Translations under genes and position numbers: made by a program
In this document: in pieces, positions 38,801-47,464 of the stretch
Numbering within the stretch: position 1 is the stretch's first letter
How the letters are laid out: each line of letters starts with the position of its first letter
Source of the DNA: Lineus longissimus
Taxonomy: Eukaryota > Nemertea > Pilidiophora > Heteronemertea > Lineidae
NCBI RefSeq assembly: GCF_910592395.1
Contig: NC_088315.1
Span: forward strand, 16,661,808 to 16,725,807
Reading direction: 5' to 3'
Length of the DNA: 64,000 nucleotides
Notes under the pieces: model-generated
The model's database searches: none
What the model saw: only the letters and a program-made list of their open reading frames with translations
Told to the model about the DNA's origin: nothing

Positions 38801-41800
38801 CAAAAATTTCCCATTGCCCTGAATTCCAACCGCAAAACTAGCTAAACAGTCTGTTGTTGTCTCCATGCTTTGTTTTTTTCCAGTTCCACCTCGGCACGGC
38901 GCTTCAGGGTCTCGTCTTCATCATTGTCCCCAGTTCTTACACAATAGCTGCACCGCTCATGGGAATTCTTATAGATAAGTGGGTAAGGTACCTTACACCG
39001 CCTCTAGTATTAGTAATGCACAACATCTCGAAAAGCAGTACCGTGGACAAGCAGTACCGCGGATATAGAAAAGGATTTTTCGATTCCCAAAGAAGATAGG
39101 TGCACATCGCACAGCAATGCGCCGGCCGACCTAAGTCAATACCCATTTGCGCACACCCGATATCCAAAATGGTGCCACTTGATTAAATTTGTAAAATTCG
39201 TCACTGTACGAGTTTGACAGATGCCTGATACTTTTTACTACATATATCAATATGTTCTTACTTCCAGAAATGCGGGAGGACCTGTACTGTGGTCGGAACC
39301 TTTGTTATGTCGGCGTTGTATCTTATACTGGGCCCCTGTCCCATATTCCACATGCAGTAGGTGTCACAATGGTGCAGTACTGTTTGCTAGCCTAGTGGTT
39401 AAAAATTTGATATTGATGTGCATCTAAAACGGTGGTCACTCCTATTATGATCCAACGGCGAATGCTAAACGGCATTTCATTGGCCACGAGAATTATCGAC
39501 ATGTTAACCGTCTTCTGATTGGTTTGTTTTGGATATTGAATCTCGAATTTCGTATTTCGAAGTTCGCATTCATGTTGGCAGTGCCAGTGTGTGCACTTGA
39601 AGCACATCTTGAGAAGCGTTAGGGATTTGAGAATTTGACAATCTATCCAGGCGGTGGTGATAAATGAGTCAAAATCCAGTCAATACAGCAGTCCAGTGAT
39701 CCAGCTTTTTCGAATACCCAGAAAATATGTCGTTTTGTCGAGAGCTTGCCTGACTGAACTGTACGTGCGTTATCTAACATCGTTCTATTCTATTTCAGCC
39801 CAGAGTTATGGATGTCGGCAGTACCTCTTCTTACCAGTGGGTTGGCGCTCGCCTCTACCAGTATTCCTGGTTTCACACTGATACTGGAGGATGCAATGTA
39901 AGTCTGAACACATCTCAAAGGGATAAAATAGGCAGTAGCTTGTGTGTCAATTTCATGAGTGTCAGCAAAACAATTAGTAAGTCAGTTAGTCTGTTCATAT
40001 AATGTTTTAAGAAGAAGATGAAGATCTAAATTTACCTCTCAATAAAAGCAGTTGCACGTCAGAATCGGTTATGTACGCAGTTGTTCTGTACAACACATTG
40101 TATGTCTTCTTGATATTTAATGATTTTCTACTTTGAAAACACATTTTTTTCTTTTTAATTTGTCTCAGTTGAAGCTACCGCATTTAGGCCGGAAGGAAGA
40201 TTTTCTATACGCCATTTTACAATAACTAGCCGAAATTCTGCGAATTGGCGGGGGAATAAAACCGACGCCAAAACTCATTGATTTCTGTACCCCCGAGAGT
40301 TTCGGCGATATCTTTCAGTGCAAAACTAACAAGGCAATCTCGGGCAGCAATATGCCACGATCTTTTTTTCTTTTGGTTGTGACTTGGTTCTCATAAGACC
40401 AATATTTGATATTCGGAGTCAAGAATGGCATTCAGACAGAATCTCACCCCACATATAACAGGGCCCCAGGACTGATTCTCTCACAACAGGGCCATGGTAA
40501 TTTTGTTCGTATTTAATCGTTGGACAGTTAAGGAAAATAGAAATACAGTCATAAACAATGCCGTTATGATAGTGCAGTTGTCATGCATGCAACTTTGCTG
40601 AAACTAGATGTTTTTAGTAATTATATATCTGTGTATTTGTAGGCCTACACGACCTGTTTTCCTTCTTTCAGAAAAGTAGGTTTCCCCGACTCTATGGGAA
40701 CGAAGGGTATAGTCTCTGGAATAGTTTTGTTTTCAATGAACTTTGGGTGAGTATAGGGTCTGCGTTTGACGTCATCTTCGCTTACATGTAATCTCGGGGG
40801 ACGTTCGGGCATTTGTAGAACGCCAGGCATATAAATGGACATCAGTGATGATGGAAGACCGAATAGTATGCATCCTGTGGATTAGCGTCGGTCATAGCTG
40901 TGATAACATTTTGCTCCTCCCGTCAAATCTTCCAGATAATTCACTCTACACACCGTGTTTACGTTGGTCTCACAGGTCTGAGAGCATCCAAAATCGGTCT
41001 TTGACAGTGAAAATCATTCATAAAAAACACGCCGACTATGTACAGTCATAATAAACCTTGAAATAATCATACAGAACGTACGACGAACATGCTATGGTTT
41101 GGCAGGTTTGGATGTACTTATTTTTGATGTGAAAGCGTTTTGCTCGCCGATTGAGTACGTGAAAAAGTTATGAGCTTGTAGATTTGGCAAATTTACTTTG
41201 AAAATGGCTTAGAAGTGTGATACAAGTACGTCATCAATTCGTTGCTGTTCTGTAGTACCTTTTGTGAATTTTTTTTTATATAATATGTAAATTTATTAAT
41301 CAATCTTATGATTAAGAGGAGGCATAAAAAAAGCAATATGCTTAACGCTTATGCCCCCTCATTACACTCTTTACAAATTACATAAAACACAAGATGGACA
41401 ACTGTAATTGACCGAGGTCAGATATCACAAGATATAATGTGCAGAGATATCAGCGAGTAAATCTTCGTGTTCTTTCAATGTAAGTTTGAACTACTGAAAA
41501 TATAGATATATTTGTATCATGGGAGTAAGCCTCGTTACCAAAAAGAAAATCCTTTACAGTATACGGTAAAATTCTAGGTGGAGGAAATCTGTCCTCGAGT
41601 TCAAGTACAAACTGATGTCTCCGCGCAGTACACCGAGTGCAGTGAAAAAAGTAATGATATGGATTCTCAACTGGCTTGTCGAAACAATAATTACAAGACG
41701 GGTCAGCAATGACATGATTTATAAATAAATGATAATTCAACCCGCTGCAACCAGTCCTTAATCTACAGTGATATATATTCCTCTCTCTCGTTGTACCAAA

Positions 41801-43074
41801 GAAGTACCAGGCTTGGGGTTTAGGTTGACAAAACATATGACACAACATTTTTTGGAATATTCCAATTGAGGGCGCATTTCTAACTTCGCTTGGTAGACTA
41901 TTCCAATCCCTGGTTGTAGCGGGAAAAAATGATCGATAATGATACTCAGTCCGGCATAGAAATGGTATAAAGTCATCTTGATTACGAAGATTGTATACAC
42001 GATTATCACCCACCCTGGGAGGTAATAACTGTCTCAAATAGGTTGGTATTTCGCCATGAATGATTTTGTAAAACATAACTAATCTATGAATCTATGCGAT
42101 ACAAGTACGTCATCAATTCGTTGCTGTTCTGTAGTACCTTTAGTGAATTCGCTCAGTTTTGCAATCATGCGGGGCATGCTTTGTATGTGCTCCTTCGTGT
42201 TTTATAACGACATCGATTTGAAGTCCAGGTCGGAGCCCGCACTTGGATAAGGTAAGTACTGGAAGAAAAACATAAATATCCTGCCTAATTGCATGTGTAT
42301 CACTCCGCCGCTCGGACTACGTGTACTTTAGAAACATTCCTTGTATTTTTTAGACAAGGTGGCCAAGACTTGTTTCTGGAAATAAATCGACGAAATGATG
42401 CAAATTATGAATTTTTTTCTGCCTTCCAGCGCATTTGTTGGGCCGATGAGTGCAGGAAATCTGGTTGATGCTGTGGGGTACGCCTGGGCATGTTCCGTCG
42501 TCTCCCTGGTAGCATTTGTAGTTGTAAGTATTGATTCTAGGCGCGATTCTAATTATACTACGCGTCATTGAAAACAGTTTCTACTTTAGATGGCTCCTTT
42601 TTGTCAGCATGTCATTTGGGTCATTGACACAAGACAAAACAACTTAAAAGTTTTTGTGACGAGTTCTTTGGAGTACACTCTTAAAAGTTAAGGTTTTTGA
42701 GCCTCTGAAAAGTGTAGTACATGCACACGATTCCTCTTCTGTGCATTCTTACCATTACGTTTCAAGAAGGGCACATCGGGTACATCTTCTTCCTTTAAGG
42801 TTACCAATTAAAATCAATTAAGAGGAGAATATGAACGCTTTCTGCCAATCAACTGTCTAAATCGTATCGTTCTTATTTCCAGGCGATTACTATTAGCATA
42901 ACGTATGCCGTTTTGCATTATCAACAACGCTCCCTTTCGGAGACGGAAACACCTTTTCTCGCGGACGACAAGAATGACAAACTGAATGAATCGAGTCACA
43001 TATTGATGAGAAAGATCCCAACGTATTCATCGCATTCTAGTGATAAGCTGTTATCATCGCCTTCTAGTGATTAG
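14838..43074 (+). CDS. SLC18B1: SLC18B1-like MFS transporter, copy A (13 exons)
   Basis: Exons: 14838-15005, 15747-15842, 17072-17145, 17452-17599, 36148-36216, 36599-36692, 37385-37527, 38884-38982, 39268-39356, 39799-39897, 40672-40746, 42430-42523 and 42883-43074. All junctions are GT-AG and in phase, giving 1440 nt and 479 residues (the human protein has about 456). Diagnostic matches to SLC18B1 are 'APFFPKE', 'KYMYLAGCIFG', 'LLDMAQD', 'GFMVGPALGGALYQ', 'APLMGILIDKW', 'LILGPCPIFHM' and 'GAFVGPMSAGN'. Twelve hydrophobic spans are expected and most exons hold one. The mammalian homologue is reported as a vesicular polyamine transporter; the substrate here is inferred. The ATG at 14838 was chosen because it gives a family-like N-terminus. 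The open frame continues upstream to a possible acceptor at 14795-14796, so a 5' exon may exist. The C-terminal tail is Ser-rich. Intron 4 is 18.5 kb, filled by transposons. Confidence 0.9.
15984..16426. repeat. GAGACAAGACCAC MITE, solo copy with ACAG duplication
   Basis: Inserted in intron 2 of copy A. The element starts GAGACAAGACCAC and ends GTGGTCTTGTCTC, flanked by ACAG at 15980-15983 and 16427-16430. Copy B has the uninterrupted site 'TTACAAAACAGTGGCGGC' at about 51434, with a single ACAG. This gives firm boundaries (443 bp) and a 4-bp target duplication. The insertion is younger than the duplication, or segregates between haplotypes. Confidence 0.9.
18293..20954 (+). mobile_element. 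Mariner-like element nested in the 5.1-kb element
   Basis: The ends are CAGGGTGTCCCAGAAAAAAC and the inverted copy, flanked by TA (18291-18292 and 20955-20956). Inverted repeats extend well over 100 bp, unusually long for mariner. It contains a transposase pseudogene (19728-20675) and, between the left repeat and that gene, about 1.1 kb of foreign-looking sequence beginning near 18588 with 'AGCTCAGCTGACAAAGTCAG', a short imperfect palindrome. Confidence 0.9.
19728..20675 (+). pseudogene. Tc1/mariner transposase, N-terminally truncated
   Basis: 315 residues of a Tc1/mariner DDE/D transposase. Residues about 1-60 keep the end of the helix-turn-helix region ('REHGTSLNLNKGHSGR', 'RRNGLGIANSSFNRI'). 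Catalytic blocks are 'TIGDEAGF' (first Asp), 'WWAQDGALAH' (second Asp) and 'WPARSPDLTPCDFFLWG' (third Asp, the one before FF). By my count 41 residues separate the second and third Asp, the spacing of DD41D-type elements. No start codon or first helix is found before 19728; the frame upstream has stops, so the protein is truncated. The catalytic core itself is uninterrupted. Confidence 0.85.
21215..21367 (+). pseudogene. Relic ORF resembling transposon-borne P2X7-like proteins
   Basis: ATG at 21215 opens 50 residues, then TAG: Ser/Glu-rich with 'GYLNVELYMFEPL' and an acidic tail. This resembles the N-termini of invertebrate proteins that carry the Cys-rich P2X7 intracellular-type domain. The following sequence in a neighbouring frame (21371-21586) has Cys pairs ('GCRCITCM') that could be the eroded domain. 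The resemblance is from memory and weak. Confidence 0.3.
21764..22069 (-). pseudogene. THAP-domain relic
   Basis: The minus-strand frame starts at an ATG (22069) and reads 'MVYCVAPNC', 'FHEFPKP', 'RRKLWIRKCKR', 'PGPSAKLCSDHF'. These are the C2CH zinc ligands and spacing of a THAP DNA-binding domain (about residues 1-70), though the usual AVPTF box is not evident. The frame ends soon after, at 101 residues. THAP domains occur in host proteins and in P and Kolobok transposases, so this may be the remains of the DNA-binding end of a transposase belonging to the enclosing element. Confidence 0.7.
23086..23600. repeat. Left end and subterminal motifs of the CACTA-like element
   Basis: Beyond the terminal repeat, variants of CTCGAAA, TCTCGGAAA and TTCGA recur many times in both orientations up to about 23600. 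The right end (35820-35990) shows the same motif set. In CACTA elements such subterminal repeats are transposase-binding sites; that role here is inferred. Confidence 0.6.
24219..24411 (+). other. Open frame with 18-bp tandem repeat, cut by gap
   Basis: An ATG at 24219 opens a frame with 'MSERMYSYVSLEKYFSQI' and then three perfect 6-residue repeats, NQVTPM, encoded by an 18-bp tandem repeat (24273-24326). It reads on to the assembly gap at 24412. No family was recognised. The true 3' end is unknown because of the gap. Confidence 0.35.
24412..24911. other. Assembly gap (500 N)
   Basis: Exactly 500 N bases, a conventional scaffold-gap length, so the real missing length is probably unknown. It interrupts the CACTA-like element in intron 4 of copy A. 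Confidence 0.99.
24912..28442. other. Interior of CACTA-like element, no gene recognised
   Basis: AT-rich sequence with short frames only (longest 93-104 residues, none recognisable). A short palindrome of repeated GAATTC (24965-24982) lies just right of the gap. Nothing else could be supported. Confidence 0.5.
28443..30677 (-). mobile_element. Pogo/Tigger-like element nested in CACTA-like element
   Basis: The ends are inverted copies of at least 65 bp: the left begins AATTACTCTAGACTCGGCTC and the right is its complement, ending GAGTCTAGAGTAATT. Inner parts of the repeat (about 'TGAACCTGCCCACATTATA') also match. The TA target could not be fixed to the base because the outermost bases differ. 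It carries a pogo-type transposase on the minus strand. Confidence 0.85.
28960..30341 (-). pseudogene. Pogo-type transposase, frameshifted
   Basis: On the minus strand: 30341-30200 encodes the N-terminal helix-turn-helix ('RSYSVSEKLHYLGDLE', 'SLRQFADHY'). After a frameshift near 30200 the frame to 29305 holds 'ETFRRWNRAE', a CENP-B-type second DNA-binding part ('LQQREKRLPVAVYDVQ') and the DDE_1 core with 'FNMDQTFVLFD' (first Asp) and 'LLLVDRYRVH' (second Asp). An in-frame TGA at about 29311 is followed by 'TSLAQPLDVSV' with the third Asp. Another shift near 29250 leads to an acidic C-terminus ending about 28990. Two frameshifts and one stop mean that it is dead. Family: pogo/Tigger/Tc5. Confidence 0.85.
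30678..32329. other. Interior of CACTA-like element, no gene recognised
   Basis: AT-rich, only short chance frames. A poly-C run sits at 31887-31896. No repeats or coding blocks were supported. Confidence 0.5.
32330..33700. repeat. Degenerate tandem repeat, period about 100-140 bp
   Basis: A diverged unit recurs about ten times: 'TTATGCTGCGACTGTCTCC', then 'CACATCTCAACA', then 'GGAAAGACGG' and 'GTGTCTCTCTAGGAACAATC'. Clear instances start near 32341, 32632, 32936, 33003, 33136, 33243, 33351, 33459 and 33612. Units differ by many substitutions and small indels, so this is an old minisatellite-like array inside the CACTA-like element. Confidence 0.7.
33701..35740. other. Interior of CACTA-like element, no gene recognised
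   Basis: Sequence between the old tandem array and the right terminal region. Only short frames are present and none was recognised. A poly-C tract is at 34269-34278. Confidence 0.5.
38686..38812. repeat. Palindromic MITE, ggagttttc family, in intron 7 (copy A)
   Basis: 127-bp near-palindrome: left arm GGGAGTTTTCAAAAATCCCC, right arm its diverged inverse, with an inner pair around CAATGG / CCATTG. The same site is filled in copy B (60048-60173), so it predates the duplication. Confidence 0.75.
41219..42149 (-). mobile_element. LINE 3' fragment with 52-bp target duplication (copy A)
   Basis: A 5'-truncated LINE lies on the minus strand in intron 11. It is flanked by direct repeats 41219-41270 and 42098-42149 (52 bp, one mismatch). 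The T-rich left edge is the poly(A) tail of the minus strand. The enclosed frame 42076-41450 encodes 208 residues of a LINE ORF2 C-terminus: 'FYKIIHGE', 'TEYHYRSFFPATTRDWNSLP' and a CxxC..H..C knuckle ('DPSCNYC ... YHYFFHC'). The same insertion is in copy B (62555-63482), so it is older than the duplication. Confidence 0.9.
41450..42076 (-). pseudogene. LINE ORF2 C-terminal domain (copy A)
   Basis: Open 208-residue frame starting at Met 42076, the C-terminal domain downstream of the reverse transcriptase. It holds the conserved 'FYKI..GE..TYL' start, the 'SFFP.TTRDWNSLP' block and a zinc-knuckle-like CxxC..H..C near residues 125-145. There is no reverse transcriptase, so it is a 5'-truncated copy. 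The frame stayed open in both copies, which only shows youth. Confidence 0.8.
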
Positions 43075-43649
43075 CCGTCATTATCACCATCTAGTCATTA
43101 GCCGTCAATATTGCAGTTCTGCAATGCGTGATGCACAAAATAGACAGGAACCTTTGCCATGGACACGAGATTACACAGGCACGTCTCAACTCTTGAGAAT
43201 CAATTCCCTAGATTGCCACGAATCGGACATTTAAACGTGCTGATGTAATTAAGGGTGACTTTGATCTCCTGCTCTCCTCAGTCAGATGGACAGCTACACA
43301 AACCTAAAATCCCGGACAGTTATACCAGGTTCTGGCCTTCCCTCAAATGGATGTTCCTTTTCGCTACGTTGTGCGCCTTGTCCCCAATGATGTGCCATTG
43401 CTCTAATCTGCAGGGTGTGTCAGGTTTTACATGGTGCCGCATGTCTCATCTGAATGTGCCCTCAGCTTCATAGCGCAGTATCAGTGTTGCTATTACAGAG
43501 TCCAAGTCTTTTTTGGATATGCCATGCCTCTTTACTAGGCGTACTTAGTCTGGTCTGGATGTGACCTCTTCAAACGTTGTGCACCTTGTTACTACAGGGT
43601 GGACGGCCATGTCTCTACCCTTTGGAAAACGTATATCATTTTTACATGG
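43075..43649. other. Region 3' of copy A gene, nothing recognised
   Basis: Bases after the copy A stop at 43072-43074. A short direct repeat of 'TTCTAGTGATTAGCCGTCA'-type sequence overlaps the stop (43030-43110). No clear AATAAA signal was found, and no other gene. Confidence 0.5.
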
Positions 43650-43797
43650 TAAATCCACAGTTCACCATCATGGTGATCTGTCAGCACTTCACCATGATGA
43701 ATTGGGACGGTGGAATATTCATCATGGTGAGCATGTTAAAATATGCATTCACCATGGTGAGCATGGTAAACTCCGATTTCATCACGGTGAATCCCTG
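43640..43797. repeat. 30-bp tandem repeat with TTCACCATGGTGA palindromes
   Basis: Palindromic cores occur at 43661 (TTCACCATCATGGTGA), 43688 (TTCACCATGATGAA), 43718 (TTCATCATGGTGA), 43748 (TTCACCATGGTGA) and 43778 (TTCATCACGGTGAA). Spacing is 27, 30, 30 and 30 bp. A weaker related core (TTACATGGTAA) is near 43641. It lies about 110 bp before the start of unit B. Confidence 0.8.
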
Positions 43798-44338
43798 ATC
43801 ATTTTCGTAAGGGTCGTCTTCTCTCCAAGGTATACAATTATTTCTTCCGGGTCTACCTGCTGGTCCAGGGTAGCAGGATATTAAATGCAAGGCAAGTAGA
43901 GATACCAAGAGCGATGTAAAGATCACATCGATCGTCACGGGTGAAATAACCGATAATCGTTGGGTGTAACATAAACGAAAGGTGTGAAAGAATAGCATGA
44001 TGATCGTCTCAATCATTCGCATCGATTTCTTGGTTGACAGTTTCGTTTGCATTGATGGCATTCTATAACACCAACATACGGAGTTTGGAGATATGATTAG
44101 CACTTTGCCCGATGTCAGTTCTTAGCGCCAAACTCTCCAACAGTTTCAATCCCCCGGGTACCAGAGAGGAGCGACGATAATGCAAGCCAGGGCAAAGAGA
44201 CCAGGGTCAAGTTATTCAAAACTAGTTTGGCCACTAACACTTGCGTCAACTTTACTCGGCGTTAAATCTAAGAGCTCAACTGAAGGGGATATCGCGTGCA
44301 TGCAAAATATCACTATTTGAGTGCGACTTCTTTTCCAG

Positions 44339-44613
44339 AACCAGTTCCACCAACATCCTGCAATAGCTTCGTCTACAACAACAACAAAGCGAAGCTCCGC
44401 CGGTCTCGCAGTTTCACGTCTCGTCTTCTTTCGGGGAACGGTCACGAGAACCGCGGATACGCATACGACACCACACCGCAGTACGAAAACGAAATGGACA
44501 CGCTGCAATCCCCCGACACAATAATCACGTCCACTAGTCACAGTGAACACTACCCACAGGACGAAACCATCCAGGATTTACAGGGTTACAAGAGGAAATT
44601 GAAGAGGACTTGA
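44339..44613 (+). CDS. Aquaporin-type terminal exon, stranded in unit B
   Basis: After a good acceptor (CTTCTTTTCCAG, ending at 44338) an open frame of 90 codons reads to TGA at 44611. The phase is 1, so it fits the aquaporin donor at 9107, and it again starts with Glu-Pro like the exon at 9414. The sequence is basic and Ser-rich ('KAKLRRSRSFTSRLLS'), then polar, as in cytoplasmic tails of water channels. A second frame overlapping the end continues without stop into an acidic tail ('EEIEEDLTLPRDEAEVEEPQ') ending at 44718-44720; a one-base shift near 44584 would join them. AATAAA is at 44920-44925. Aquaporin identity is inferred from phase and position, not homology. Confidence 0.45.
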
Positions 44614-44919
44614 CATTGCCTAGGGACGAGGCTGAGGTTGAAGAGCCTCAGTATGATGAGCCATTGGGTGCTTGTGGTGGGGAAGTTGAGGTCGAGGTCG
44701 ACAGTGACCTGAAATATTGACGAACTGGCGTGGTCAAAACAACGATGTAAACAGTCAAGGATTATTCTTTTTAATATCAACATTTCTAAGTGTTTAACGG
44801 CGGCGCAACTAGACCAACCAGACCAGCTAGCTCCTGCCTATCCCCTCTTTAATTGTCTTTTGCATTTTCTTGTAGTGAGAACTTTACTGGAATGTGAACA
44901 ACTGTAAAAAAATGAATGC

Positions 44920-44925
44920 AATAAA
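44920..44925 (+). promoter_or_regulatory. AATAAA polyadenylation signal
   Basis: Canonical AATAAA about 300 bp after the stop of the exon at 44339 and 200 bp after the alternative acidic-tail stop, followed by T-rich sequence. Supports this being the 3' end of a real transcription unit. Confidence 0.5.
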
Positions 44926-45073
44926 TATGTTCAGTGTAAATCAGGGTGTTTTCCTTTCACCATAGAACATTGGTGCTGGCCCGCCTGAGGGCAGTTTTGT
45001 TCTGGCCATTCGCCACTTTCCTCTCACTCCCTGTCAGGTGATAAGTTTTGACCAATCAAAATCCCCGTACGTG

Positions 45074-47459
45074 TGTGGAAACTCATGGCAGCACTGATTG
45101 GATCACGCTTGTTACGATACGTCTATCTGAGTTTGAAACAGGACTTCAAAATCTCACGTAGTACGTTATGGTCGGATAGTCAAATCGTAATCCATTGGAT
45201 TAAAAGTGATAAAGATCTGCCAATTTTTGTCAAAAACCGTGTCAACGAGATTAGGAAGAATGAAGTCATAGATAGCATAAGGTATTGTCCGACAGCAGAC
45301 AATCCGGCGGACATGCTAACACGTGGGATAACAGTCGCTGAATTTGAAAACTCGAACTTGTGGTGGGCTGGCCCCCACTGGCTTTCATCAGGAGAGTATC
45401 CGGAAAGCATTGTCGTGGATGATAACACCGTTCATGAGGATTCTAGTATCACTAACACCAGTGACATCAACTCAGTGACGTCAACCCTTGTTAATGCTGC
45501 CAATACGACCAGTGAAATCAACTCAACTCACGTGATTGACATCAATCGTTACTCCTCGTACACCAGGATGATACGCATTACCGCACTCGTACTTCGCTTC
45601 ATATACGCAAACGTAACACTGATAAACGATTGCTCGGACCGCTATGCGTCGATGAAATTCAACAGGCCGAAATCGTCATCATCAGGGACATACAACGTGA
45701 AATCTACAAGGAGGAGATAACGCACTTACGAACGGAACAGAAAACTCACGGAAATCTCGTTACGCAGTTAAAACTGTTCTTAGATGACAATGGAATCATT
45801 CGCGTCGGTGGACGGTTACATAACGCCCCTATGGAATACGCCGCCAAGTTTCCGATTCTCGTACCGTCCAAACATCGTTTGGATGATTTGATCATTCGAC
45901 TTGCTCATTCAAACGTCTTTCATTCAGGTGTGCAAACGACAGTGACATACATTCGGAAGAGGTTTTGGATTACGTCAATAAGACAGAGGGTTAAATCAGC
46001 CCTTCGTAAATGTTTTGTGTGTAAACTTGTTCAAGAAAAGCCTTACTCCCGCCCCATACCAGCACCACTTCAATCTGTGAGATTGATGCAGTCTAGTCCT
46101 TTCACGGTCTGTGGTGTTGATTTCTCTGGTTGTCTTTATGTCAGGTGTTCACAATTGAATACAAAATCAAAAAAAACCTCGCAGATTCACACCACGGAAA
46201 ATAAGGTCTACATTGCATTATTCACATGTGCCTCTACCAGAGCCATTCATTTGGAATTAGTTCCGGACATGATACTTCATCATTCATTCTAGCTTTCCGA
46301 AGATTTGTCGGTCGGCGATCGTTACCACAACTGATGATCTCTGACAATGCTTCAACATATCTTGCATCCGCTGAAGAAATCAAGAAACTCATTTCTTCAC
46401 CTTCAGTGAAAACCTATTTAGCAAATCGACGTGTTCAGCGGAAATTCATCGCCAAAAGAGCACCTTGGTATGGAGGTTTATATGAAAGGTTGATTGGGCT
46501 TACTAAGAATGCATTGAAGAGAGTTCTTGGGAGGCGATTTCTAACCTATGAGGAACTGAATACTGTGTTGATTGAAATAGAGGCAACGCTCAATGATCGC
46601 CCGCTGACTTACGTTTTTTCAGAACTGAATGATCCCGAACCACTGTCACCGTCATTTTCTTGTGTGGGAGGAGTCTGACAACGTTTCCTCATCAACTTTT
46701 TGATCCTGACGAATTGTCAGACCCAACCTTTGGTTCAGATTCAGAGTTACGTAAACGTGCAGTGTTACAGTCTCAGGTGATCGAACAGTTCTGGAAACGT
46801 TGGTCGAGTGAATACATGGCCGCTCTGCGTGAAAGGGATGCCATTTCAGGAAAAGGTGCCATTGAAAATAAGATAAAAGTAGGCGATGTTGTATTAGTTC
46901 ATGAGGACCACGTGCCGCGTGTAAAATGGTCATTAGCTCGCGTTGAAGAACTCATTCATGGAAATGACGGACTTGTCCGATCCGCAGTGATCAAAATGAC
47001 GTCTGGGGTCACAAACCGACCCATTGTCAAACTCTTTCCACTAGAAAGTTCAACTTAGGTAATTTCGCCATGAGTGCCATAAACTGTTGATTGAACTGAA
47101 TAGACATTTTAGACATTTTCATGTGTTTATGAATATATTTTATCCATGCATTAAATAGTGTTTTAAGCTTACGTTTATTCTACTTTAAGCAGTCGTTTCA
47201 GCTATCAAACAAAAATCAAAAAATAGTTCAGTTTCATCAATTTCGGCCCGGGAGAATGTGGAAACTCTTCGTAAACACTATTATTGTTATGTGATTCTTT
47301 TATTGTACAGCACTATGTTAGGACGTAGTTGGCACCCATATTACACTTATGTATTATCCAACTTCTTGTATTGTATACACATTGAGAGGACTTGGCAATA
47401 TAGTTTCATACAGGAAAGACGTCTTCGAGTTCTCTCTCTCTTCAATACGATCACACGCA
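45074..47459 (+). mobile_element. BEL/Pao LTR retrotransposon, 5' collapsed
   Basis: Flanked by a 5-bp target duplication ACGTG (45069-45073 and 47460-47464), as expected for BEL/Pao. The 3' LTR is 47257-47459 (203 bp), starting TGTGGAAACTC and ending CACACGCA after a purine-rich tract (CCCGGGAGAA). At the left only the first 11 bp of the LTR (TGTGGAAACTC, 45074-45084) remain, and they run directly into RNase H coding sequence. So the rest of the 5' LTR, gag, protease and reverse transcriptase are deleted between that point and the RNase H. No copy is present at the matching place in unit A. Confidence 0.85.
45085..47058 (+). pseudogene. BEL/Pao Pol fragment: RNase H and integrase
   Basis: Frames in order: 45085-45640, RNase H with 'ELMAALIGSRL'-like start, 'LWSDSQIVIHWI' and 'NPADMLTRG'. 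After a shift near 45640, 45640-46292 has the linker 'VGGRLHNAPMEYAAKFPILVP', the H2C2 integrase zinc finger ('H..H' and 'CFVCKLV') and 'VCGVDFSG' (first Asp). After a shift, 46260-46678 has 'MISDNASTY' (second Asp) and 'APWYGGLYERLIGLTKNALKR' (Glu). After a stop near 46676, 46680-47058 carries the C-terminal 'VGDVVLVHED' domain. At least three frame breaks make it non-functional. The domain order is typical of BEL/Pao. Confidence 0.9.
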
Positions 47460-47464
47460 ACGTG

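Larger units (their letters stand above)
9168..43904 (+). repeat. Tandem duplication, unit A
   Basis: Bases from about 9168 onward recur from about 43905: the stretch with 'ATCGTCACGGGTGAAATAAC' is at about 9200 and at about 43930. After each start the two sequences stay collinear through the MITE pair, SLC18B1-like exons 1-12 and their introns, interrupted by insertions private to one copy. Unit A is about 34.7 kb, inflated by several insertions. The left edge lies 60 bp beyond aquaporin exon 8987-9107, so the aquaporin body was not duplicated. No gap marks the joint at 43905, but an uncollapsed-haplotype assembly artefact cannot be excluded from sequence alone. Confidence 0.85.

Noticed and set aside
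43681-44103. 140-residue minus-strand ORF with Met/Ile-rich repeats
   Set aside because: The repeated residues come from the 30-bp palindromic array, and the rest is antisense to duplicated non-coding sequence.
45073-45084. Start codon region of a new gene at the BEL/Pao left edge
   Set aside because: These bases are the surviving tip of the LTR fused to RNase H sequence, so upstream-looking residues are not native protein.
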